Below, in pieces: positions 1 through 5,042 of a stretch of 5,042 nucleotides of DNA. A program made the translations under genes and the position numbers. This DNA is from an uncultured Mediterranea sp. (lineage in GTDB: Bacteria > Bacteroidota > Bacteroidia > Bacteroidales > Bacteroidaceae): assembly GCA_946007445.1 (NCBI GenBank), contig CAMGAL010000176.1:1-5042 (forward strand). Direction: 5' to 3'. Numbering within the stretch: position 1 is the stretch's first letter; each line of letters begins with the position of its first letter. Under the pieces are notes generated by a model. That model did not search any database. It was given only the letters and a program-made list of their open reading frames with translations, and was not told the origin of the DNA.

Positions 1-3000
1 GGTGGCGGCAGAGGGGACCTTCTCGCCACTTGCAGGCACGGCCGGCATCAGGTCGGTGCGATAGCTCTCCTGCAATTTCTGTCGCTGGGCCAGCAGATTG
101 CGCACGCGGGCTTGCAGATACACTGCACTGAAGGGCTTGGTGATGTAGTCGTCTGCTCCTTGTTCCAGTCCCTCCAGTTTGTTCTCAAACGAAGTCTTGG
201 CTGTCAGCAGCACGATGGGAATGTGGCTGGTGGTCATTTCGCGGCGCAGGTCGTGTGTCAGTTCCAGACCATCTTTTTCGGGCATCATGATGTCGCTGAT
301 GATGATGTCGGGTAGCAGATGAAGGGCCTTCTCCCAACCTTCACGGCCATTGTTGGCCTCGATGATGTGGTATTCCGATGAAAAAATTCCATGTAGGAAA
401 AGACGAAGTTCCGCATTGTCTTCGACGATAAGCATGGTTTCCCGGTCGGGATTCTCATTCGCCGGGTTGTCCGTTTCCTGATCCGGTGAGGAGGACGAGG
501 GGAGTGCCTGCAGGTTGACTCCATCGCCTTGGAGGAATTCGACACAGGAGGGGTCAAAATGCTCTTTTCCCTTAAGGAATGTCACTGTGAAGCAACTGCC
601 TTCTCCCTCCTGACTTTCCACTTGGATAGTTGCTCCATGCATGGCTACCAGTTCCTTGACCAGCGAGAGGCCGATGCCGGTGCTGTCCACTTGGAAGATT
701 TTGCGGTCTACCAGATTTTCGAAGCTTATGAAGATAGAGCTCCGCTTGTGAGCGGGTCTGCCGATGCCACGGGCTTTGACTCCCAACAAGACCGACTGTT
801 CGTTCTCTTGGATAACGACTGTGATGGCACGGCCGTCTGGTGTGTATTTGAAGGCGTTGGAGAGCAGGTTGTAGAGTATCTTTTCGAATTTGTCGGCATC
901 TACATAGAGCTGGATCTCTTCGGCCTCGGCTTCCAGTAGGTAGCTGATACGGTGCTCCTTGGCCATGGAGTCGAAGTTGTGCATGATGCGTCGGGTGAAA
1001 GCCACTACGGGCAGACATTGTACTTGGAGCTTCATCTTGTGGTTCTGAATCTTGCGGAAGTCCAGTATCTGGTTCACCAACCGGAGCATGCGTTGCGTAT
1101 TGCGCTCCACCACCTCCATCTGGGGGCGCAGCGAAGGAGGCAGCTCTTTCTGTTGAAGCAGGTATTCCACCGGACCGGCTATGAGTGTCAGCGGAGTACG
1201 CAATTCGTGGGAGATGTCGGTGAAGAAACGTAGTTTGAGGTCGGACAACTGCCTCTCCACGACCACCTTGTGGCGGAGCCGGTAGATGGTGAAGAGCACA
1301 TATACCGCTCCGACGATGAAGGCGGCGATGAGCAGCACACAGGCCAGATCGGCCCAGATGGTCTGGTGCCAGGCAGGCTTGACCTCTACGGGGAGCGAAC
1401 GCACGTTGTCGGTCCATACCCCATCGGCATTGGTAGAGCGTACTTGGAGGAGGTACCTACCCGGAGGCAGGTTGGTGTAGGTAGCTGTGCGGCGGGTGCC
1501 CACCATGTTCCAGGAGGTGTCGAAACCTTCGAGCCTGTAGGCATAGCGGATGGCTTGCGGCTCTGCGTAGTCGAGGGCTGCAAAACGGATGGTAAACGTA
1601 TGCTCATTGGATGCCAGCACCAGAGGGCTTCCCTCGCCGGACATGGAGCGCAAGGCACCTTCGTCTTCGTTTCCTCCGCCTATCCACACGCCGGAAAAGA
1701 CGATGGGAGGCACATAGGTGCTTTTGGTCAGCGAATCGGGATACATCGAGAGGACACCCAGGTTCGTGCCGAACAGTAGCTGCCCATCAGGCAGGGTGGC
1801 TACCGATGCCTCATTGAAGCGGATGTGCGGATATTCGTGCTTGCAGCTGAAGTTCTCGAAGTGCTGTTCGGTGGGGCTGAACTTGCTCAGGTTGTTATCT
1901 GTACTCATCCAGAGGTTGCCGTTGTGGTCGGCACAGAGGCCCATGACTACGTCCGAGGGCAGTCCGTCGATCCCCGTGTAGGCATGGAAGGTGGCACTGC
2001 CGTCGGCCTGGATGCCGGTCAGACGGTTCACTCCTCCGCCGTAGGTGGCCAGGTAGAGCTCGCCGGCATTTGTGGACAGGATAAAGAGTACATCGTTTCC
2101 CGCCAATCCATTGGCCGTGCCCGGGCGATGTTCGTAGTGGTAGAAGCGGGCTTCGCCCGGTGTACGGAAGTCATCGGGCACGCGCAGTGCCCCCACCGTA
2201 GTGCCTATCCAGATGTTGCCTTGCTGGTCGCCCGTAATGCAACGCGATTTGTAGCATACGTCGATGGGATACCCTTTGAGACGGTTTCGGTAGTTGATGA
2301 AGATGTCCTGTCCCTCTTCGTCTTGGGTCAGGTAGTTGACGCCGCCGGCAAAGGTAGCCACCCAGATGCGCCCATGGCGGTCTTCGTAGGTGTCATACAC
2401 GTCGTCATCGCTCAGGCTGAATATATTGCCGCCCTCCGACCGGTAGCGCGTCAGCTTGTAGGTCAAGGGCCGGCCTGTAGGCTCGGCCTTGACGAGTCCT
2501 GCCCCTTTGGTCGAAATCCACAAGGTGCCCTTGCTGTCCTCCATCACGTCGTATACGGTGCCATCTAGCGGTGCGCCCTGTCGGGCTACGGTGCCTCGTT
2601 CGGTCAGATAGCCTAAAAATTCATGCCGGGAGTTGCCTACCCAGAGGTAACCGTCCTTGGTGCCCATCCACAGATGTCCGTCCCGGTCGGGGCAGAGGGC
2701 ACGCACCTCGTTGCTCAGAGTCTCGTAGGGCACGTCGGGCCGTGGGCTGTGCATGGTGAAATGGAAGGTGCGGAAGGTCACTTTCTCCAGTCCCTTGGAG
2801 TGCGTGCTGAGCCAGAGGTTCCCTTGACGGTCGGAGTAGGCGGCATGTATCTTGTTGGAGAAGCGCCAGTCCGACGAACGGAGTGCATTGTGAAAGGCCT
2901 TCAGCGAACCGCTTTTTCTGTCGTAGTAGCCGAATCCTCCCCCGTAGGGATGCACCCAGAGGGTACCTCTTACGTCTTCGTGGATGTGGAATGCCGGATA

Positions 3001-4071
3001 GGAGCGTGTTGTCTTCGTGGACTCCACCTCCATGTGTTCCGTCTGGACCGTCTGTGTATGAGGGTTGTAGTGGGCCACTGTGCCGGGCACTTCCTGCTCT
3101 ATCCATACCTCGCCTTGCCGGTCGCGGTAGAGCGAGCGGATGGGGGCTCGGGGGAGCTGCGAGGCTGCTACCTGTTTCTCCACTTCACTCGTAGCGGTGT
3201 TGTAGAGGAAGAATCCGTCTTTGGCGGTAGCCATCACTACCACACTCTCGTCGATGGGCTGCAAGGCTACCACCGGAGAGGAGGCCGGCAGCTGGATGAG
3301 GTCGAAATCGCCCAACCGGTCGTCGAGCCGCCACACGCGCCCTCCATCGGAGGCAAAGAAGAGTGAGCCGGCGAGTTCGGTGGCGGCATAGAAGGCCTGG
3401 CTCACCTTCTCCTGCTTGATACCTTTGCCCACAAAGTAGGCCGTAGGCTCCTTTTCGCCAGGACGGAGCAAGCCCAGTCCGTTGTTCGTCAGCAGCCACT
3501 CCCGATGTTGCTGGTCTTCATACACCGTGTAGACCCGTTCGATGGGGAATCGGGGATGCCGGGGGGAGAGCCATACCGACCGGAGAGAGTCATTGTCCGC
3601 CGCCTGCTGTATCCATACGGCGCCCTCTTTCTGCGACAGCAGCCATACGGAGCCTCCCGACAGCAGCTGGATGGTGTAGACCGGCATGGAGAAGGCCTCC
3701 TCGTCTTGGTTGGGTATCTGCAGCAACTCCTCCGTGCGGGGGTCCAGCCTATAGGTATGGTTGTCGTAGGTCAGCAGCCACAGGTATCCGTGGCTGTCTT
3801 CGGTCATTTGGTCAATGCGGTTGTGTGTCAGGGGTATTCCCTGCTTTTCGCGAGCTTTGAAGGTGCGGAATTCATAGCCGTCGAATTTGTTCAATCCATC
3901 CCAGGTGGAGAACCACATGTTGCCATCCCGGTCTTGCAGGATGTTCATCACCGTGTTTTGCGACAGGCCGTCTTCTGTCGAGTAGTGGGTAAATGCAGCG
4001 TGGTCTTGCCCCCATAGACAGGGGAGGATGGCCCAGCATAGCAGAAAGTGTATCAAGAGGTGTTTTGTCAT
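1..4071 (-). CDS. Hybrid two-component system (HTCS) sensor kinase/response regulator, 3' end beyond window
   Basis: One-piece membrane sensor and transcription regulator of the Bacteroidetes HTCS family, which senses glycan fragments in the periplasm and controls polysaccharide-utilisation genes. The ATG at 4071 is the first in frame and gives a signal peptide (residues 1-21, likely cut at LWG-QD). Residues ~35-775 hold about 14-16 Reg_prop repeats (GNMWFSTWDGL, GNLWLSTHSKGL, GNIWIGTTVGAL, GNLWMSTDNNL); family members have two seven-bladed propellers. Then come Y_Y_Y (~785-897, YRLEGFD, TNLPPGRY), one membrane helix (~906-929), HisKA with His955 in FFTDISHELRTPLTLI, and HATPase_c with N-box NLLSNAFKYT (Asn1072) and G2 box STGIGLSLV (~1130-1138). 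The receiver (~1212-1325) has Glu1217/Asp1218, phospho-Asp1260 in SDIMMPEKDG, Thr1290 and Lys1312. The frame is open for 1357 codons; the AraC-type HTH expected next lies outside. Oddity: the G1 box Asp is Ala1100 and the usual Ile/Leu is Arg1105, which may weaken ATP binding. The ligand cannot be inferred because no susC/susD or glycosidase neighbour is visible. Confidence 0.95.
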   Translation of the reverse strand, partial: MTKHLLIHFLLCWAILPCLWGQDHAAFTHYSTEDGLSQNTVMNILQDRDGNMWFSTWDGLNKFDGYEFRTFKAREKQGIPLTHNRIDQMTEDSHGYLWLLTYDNHTYRLDPRTEELLQIPNQDEEAFSMPVYTIQLLSGGSVWLLSQKEGAVWIQQAADNDSLRSVWLSPRHPRFPIERVYTVYEDQQHREWLLTNNGLGLLRPGEKEPTAYFVGKGIKQEKVSQAFYAATELAGSLFFASDGGRVWRLDDRLGDFDLIQLPASSPVVALQPIDESVVVMATAKDGFFLYNTATSEVEKQVAASQLPRAPIRSLYRDRQGEVWIEQEVPGTVAHYNPHTQTVQTEHMEVESTKTTRSYPAFHIHEDVRGTLWVHPYGGGFGYYDRKSGSLKAFHNALRSSDWRFSNKIHAAYSDRQGNLWLSTHSKGLEKVTFRTFHFTMHSPRPDVPYETLSNEVRALCPDRDGHLWMGTKDGYLWVGNSRHEFLGYLTERGTVARQGAPLDGTVYDVMEDSKGTLWISTKGAGLVKAEPTGRPLTYKLTRYRSEGGNIFSLSDDDVYDTYEDRHGRIWVATFAGGVNYLTQDEEGQDIFINYRNRLKGYPIDVCYKSRCITGDQQGNIWIGTTVGALRVPDDFRTPGEARFYHYEHRPGTANGLAGNDVLFILSTNAGELYLATYGGGVNRLTGIQADGSATFHAYTGIDGLPSDVVMGLCADHNGNLWMSTDNNLSKFSPTEQHFENFSCKHEYPHIRFNEASVATLPDGQLLFGTNLGVLSMYPDSLTKSTYVPPIVFSGVWIGGGNEDEGALRSMSGEGSPLVLASNEHTFTIRFAALDYAEPQAIRYAYRLEGFDTSWNMVGTRRTATYTNLPPGRYLLQVRSTNADGVWTDNVRSLPVEVKPAWHQTIWADLACVLLIAAFIVGAVYVLFTIYRLRHKVVVERQLSDLKLRFFTDISHELRTPLTLIAGPVEYLLQQKELPPSLRPQMEVVERNTQRMLRLVNQILDFRKIQNHKMKLQVQCLPVVAFTRRIMHNFDSMAKEHRISYLLEAEAEEIQLYVDADKFEKILYNLLSNAFKYTPDGRAITVVIQENEQSVLLGVKARGIGRPAHKRSSIFISFENLVDRKIFQVDSTGIGLSLVKELVAMHGATIQVESQEGEGSCFTVTFLKGKEHFDPSCVEFLQGDGVNLQALPSSSSPDQETDNPANENPDRETMLIVEDNAELRLFLHGIFSSEYHIIEANNGREGWEKALHLLPDIIISDIMMPEKDGLELTHDLRREMTTSHIPIVLLTAKTSFENKLEGLEQGADDYITKPFSAVYLQARVRNLLAQRQKLQESYRTDLMPAVPASGEKVPSAAT

Positions 4072-4091
4072 GGTTACTGGTATTACGGCGG

Positions 4092-4122
4092 TAAAGATAG
4101 GAGATTCCCATGAAAAATCAAA
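4092..4122 (-). promoter_or_regulatory. Putative Bacteroidetes-type promoter of the HTCS gene
   Basis: Read on the minus strand, TTTG (4122-4119) is followed after 19 nt by TATCTTTA (4099-4092). This fits the Bacteroidetes sigma-ABfr pattern of a -33 TTTG and a -7 TAnnTTTG, with one mismatch in the last base. Transcription would start near 4085-4088, leaving a leader of roughly 14-17 nt before the ATG at 4071. No Shine-Dalgarno-like purine run precedes the ATG, which is common in this phylum. The element lies inside native-looking sequence and on the gene side of the possible IS66 end at 4271, so the IS remnant probably did not remove it. This is a motif match only. Confidence 0.5.
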
Positions 4123-4270
4123 GGGGAACGTGACAAAACGACTCTCTCAACCGAAGGATGCTGATTCACCCAGGTTGTTGTCTGTTCTAACTTTTGACTG
4201 CCTTCGATTATGCATCTTATTTGATATCCCATACGAAAAATTGGGTTATCCGACATTTGGAGTGATAATC

Positions 4271-4276
4271 GTAAGC
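4271..4276 (+). repeat. Possible IS66 terminal inverted repeat tip (GTAAGC)
   Basis: IS66-family elements typically begin at each end with GTAAGC reading inward. GTAAGC occurs at 4271 pointing toward the transposase fragment, 110 nt beyond its stop codon, which is a reasonable distance for an element end. The partner terminus would lie on the far side of the truncated transposase and is not in the window, so neither the inverted repeat nor the 8-bp target duplication can be confirmed. A six-base match can occur by chance. Confidence 0.3.
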
Positions 4277-4303
4277 ATTAACTCAACTACCAGTTTGAGT
4301 TCC

Positions 4304-4352
4304 AAAATATATCGACATCGTCTACAACTTAATCAAGTTGTAGACGATGTCG
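4304..4352 (-). terminator. Perfect 18-bp hairpin with AT-rich tail, probable rho-independent terminator
   Basis: The left arm CGACATCGTCTACAACTT (4313-4330) and the right arm (4335-4352) are exact reverse complements, separated by the loop AATC (4331-4334). On the minus strand the stem is followed by ATATATTTT (4312-4304), a moderate U-tract, and it lies 28 nt beyond the stop codon of the IS66 transposase fragment, which reads toward it. That makes it a plausible transposase terminator, or an element that stops read-through from upstream into the HTCS gene. On the plus strand no T-run follows (TATTGGGTTGG), so termination in that direction is less likely. The length and perfection of the stem also fit a palindromic protein-binding site. 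Confidence 0.5.
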
Positions 4353-4380
4353 TATTGGGTTGGAGGTCTCACTTTGCGAG

Positions 4381-4989
4381 TTATCGTACCGGCGTTTCCA
4401 TGATCGCTCCGGGATGATATTCTTTCCATTTATGGGGAAGAAGCTGGATAAGATCCGTCCGGGAAGCCTTATCGAAGTATGGCATTGAGGCTATGACAGA
4501 GTTGAGGTAGAGGCGCGGATTGATGTCGTGGTTACGGCATGTGGCCAGCAGAGACTGTATGACGCACATATTTCCGGCTGACTCATGGTTGCCGCAGAAC
4601 ATGTAGTTCTTGCGTCCGAGCGTGATGGGACGAATCTCGTTCTCGGCAAGGTTGTTGTCGGGCAGCAACTGTCCGTCATCGAGTATGCGCATCATGTTGT
4701 CCCATCGGGTATAGGCATAGGTGACGGCTTTACCTGTCAGGGAGCCTTCGCTATACCTCATCCCTTCGGTCTCCATCCATTTCTTCATTTCCTCCATGAT
4801 GGGCCTGGATTTGGCTTGACGCTCCGCCTTGCGTGCCTCGAAGTTCAGACCGAGACGGTCGCACTCATGCTCGATATGATAGAGTCCGGCTATTCTGTCA
4901 AGGAACCATTGCGCGGCCTTGCGGTTTTCGTTTTTGGCCTCAAGCCAGTGCCGGCGGATATGCACCAAATTGTTGCATGACCCAGACAA
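4381..4989 (-). pseudogene. IS66-family transposase, C-terminal fragment (5' truncated)
   Basis: Remnant of an IS66 DDE transposase, the enzyme that cuts and joins IS66 ends. The frame is open for about 202 codons and stops at 4383-4381. Recognisable IS66 sequence runs from about HIRRHWLEAKN (near 4960) to the end. It includes DNNLAENEIRPITLGRKNYMF, whose Glu (codon at 4644-4642) is the third catalytic acidic residue, followed by the C-terminal IS66 domain (SLLATCRNHDINPRLYLNSV, then LLPHKWK). Full-length relatives are around 500 residues, so the N-terminal helix-turn-helix and zinc-binding region and both catalytic Asp residues are missing, and no accessory tnpA/tnpB frames are present. The frame opens with a TTG at 4989 inside sequence that appears to come from another transposase, so no genuine start exists. 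It cannot be active. Confidence 0.85.
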
Positions 4990-5038
4990 TTCCGCCGAAA
5001 GGAGTGATTTTGTCTGATTTAATTGCTATCTTTGTCAT
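4940..5038 (-). pseudogene. IS1380-like transposase, N-terminal fragment fused out of frame to IS66
   Basis: A short frame starts with the ATG at 5038 and encodes MTKIAIKSDKITPFGGI, then VWVMQQF, before running into IS66 DNA in the wrong frame and stopping at 4942-4940 (32 codons). The opening residues match, as I remember the family, the conserved start of Bacteroidetes IS1380-family transposases, which begin with M-[TSA]-K-I-x-I-K-S-[DE]-K-[IL]-T-P-F-G-G-I and continue with V-M-[ED]-Q-F. Only about 24-25 of the usual 400-plus codons remain. The catalytic RNase H-fold region is absent. The window ends 4 nt upstream of the ATG, so promoter and terminal repeat are not visible. The identification rests on recall, not a search. 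Confidence 0.6.
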
Positions 5039-5042
5039 GTCA

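Larger units (their letters stand above)
4072..4380. other. Non-coding region between HTCS gene and IS66 remnant
   Basis: This stretch is clearly AT-richer than the flanking HTCS gene and holds no convincing gene. From right to left it contains the IS66 3' flank (4353-4380), the perfect hairpin (4313-4352), a GTAAGC that could be the IS66 terminus (4271), and the presumed native HTCS upstream region (4072-4270) with its promoter. An open plus-strand frame crosses it (4028-4417) but runs through the HTCS start, the hairpin and the IS66 end, and its translation resembles no family I know. I see no tRNA, riboswitch or CRISPR repeat here. Confidence 0.6.
4271..5042 (-). mobile_element. Composite insertion-sequence scar (IS66 3' end joined to IS1380-like 5' end)
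   Basis: The right part of the window is made of two truncated transposase genes of different families, both on the minus strand, meeting at about 4955-4990. The simplest history is an IS66 insertion upstream of the HTCS gene, a later IS1380-type insertion into or near it, and a deletion that removed the 3' part of the second and the 5' part of the first. The left boundary at 4271 is tentative and depends on the GTAAGC tip; the right boundary is outside the window. A misassembly at repeated IS copies would look the same. Confidence 0.55.

Noticed and set aside
572..1417. A 281-codon minus-strand open frame inside the kinase region
   Set aside because: It is in a different frame from the HTCS gene on the same strand. 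Its translation is rich in Arg, Pro and His with no domain, while the HTCS frame gives clear HisKA and HATPase_c motifs over the same bases.
529..3366. Several long plus-strand open frames (529-939, 952-1233, 1270-1779, 1825-2568, 2623-3366)
   Set aside because: They lie antisense to the HTCS gene, whose translation shows ordered, recognisable domains throughout. The plus-strand translations show no family motifs and are explained by the GC-rich codons of the real gene leaving few stops in other frames.
4003..4071. Lipoprotein signal in the HTCS N-terminus (Cys18 after I-L-P)
   Set aside because: The residues before Cys18 do not make a good lipobox, and a normal signal peptidase I site after Gly21 fits better for a membrane-spanning sensor.
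1..4071. HTCS gene as a frameshifted pseudogene
   Set aside because: All 1357 codons were read in one frame with no stop and with domain motifs in the right order. Only point substitutions in the ATP-binding site hint at loss of function.
4028..4417. A 129-codon plus-strand open frame across the intergenic region
   Set aside because: It overlaps the HTCS start, the hairpin and the IS66 3' end, and its translation looks like a composite of unrelated DNA with no motif or plausible start signal.
1..5042. A novel multi-gene defence or regulatory system, CRISPR array, tRNA or rRNA
   Set aside because: The window holds one known-family regulator and two transposase fragments. I saw no regularly spaced direct repeats, tRNA-like cloverleaf or rRNA motifs.

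Overview
The window looks like a piece of a Bacteroidales chromosome (Bacteroides, Phocaeicola, Parabacteroides or a relative). The evidence is one very large hybrid two-component sensor/regulator of the type tied to polysaccharide utilisation, a Bacteroidetes-style promoter (TTTG, 19 nt, TAnnTTTG-like) in front of it, and remnants of IS66 and IS1380-like transposases. The species cannot be fixed from this sequence.

Positions 4071 down to 1 (minus strand) form one uninterrupted reading frame. I translated it codon by codon and found no stop in 1357 codons. It encodes a hybrid two-component system (HTCS) protein: signal peptide, a long periplasmic array of Reg_prop beta-propeller repeats, a Y_Y_Y domain, one transmembrane helix, HisKA, HATPase_c and a receiver domain. 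The frame runs off the left edge just after the receiver, where the family normally carries an AraC-type DNA-binding domain. The main surprise is in the ATPase domain. The G1 box reads A-R-G-I-G-R-P where the family has D-x-G-x-G-I-P-like sequence, so the adenine-contacting Asp is Ala. The H, N and G2 boxes and the receiver phospho-acceptor look intact.

Positions 4072-4380 are non-coding and visibly more AT-rich than the HTCS gene. They hold the probable HTCS promoter (4092-4122), a possible IS66 end (GTAAGC at 4271), and a perfect 18-bp hairpin with a 4-nt loop (4313-4352) that, read on the minus strand, is followed by an AT/U-rich tail and probably terminates transcription from the transposase side.

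Positions 4381-5042 (minus strand) are mobile-element debris. The C-terminal part of an IS66 transposase is joined, near 4955-4990 and out of frame, to the first ~25 codons of what looks like an IS1380-family transposase. Neither is functional as it stands. The picture is a regulatory gene with IS scars roughly 200-300 bp upstream. I see no convincing undescribed multi-gene system; the altered kinase domain and the IS chimera are the points most worth checking.
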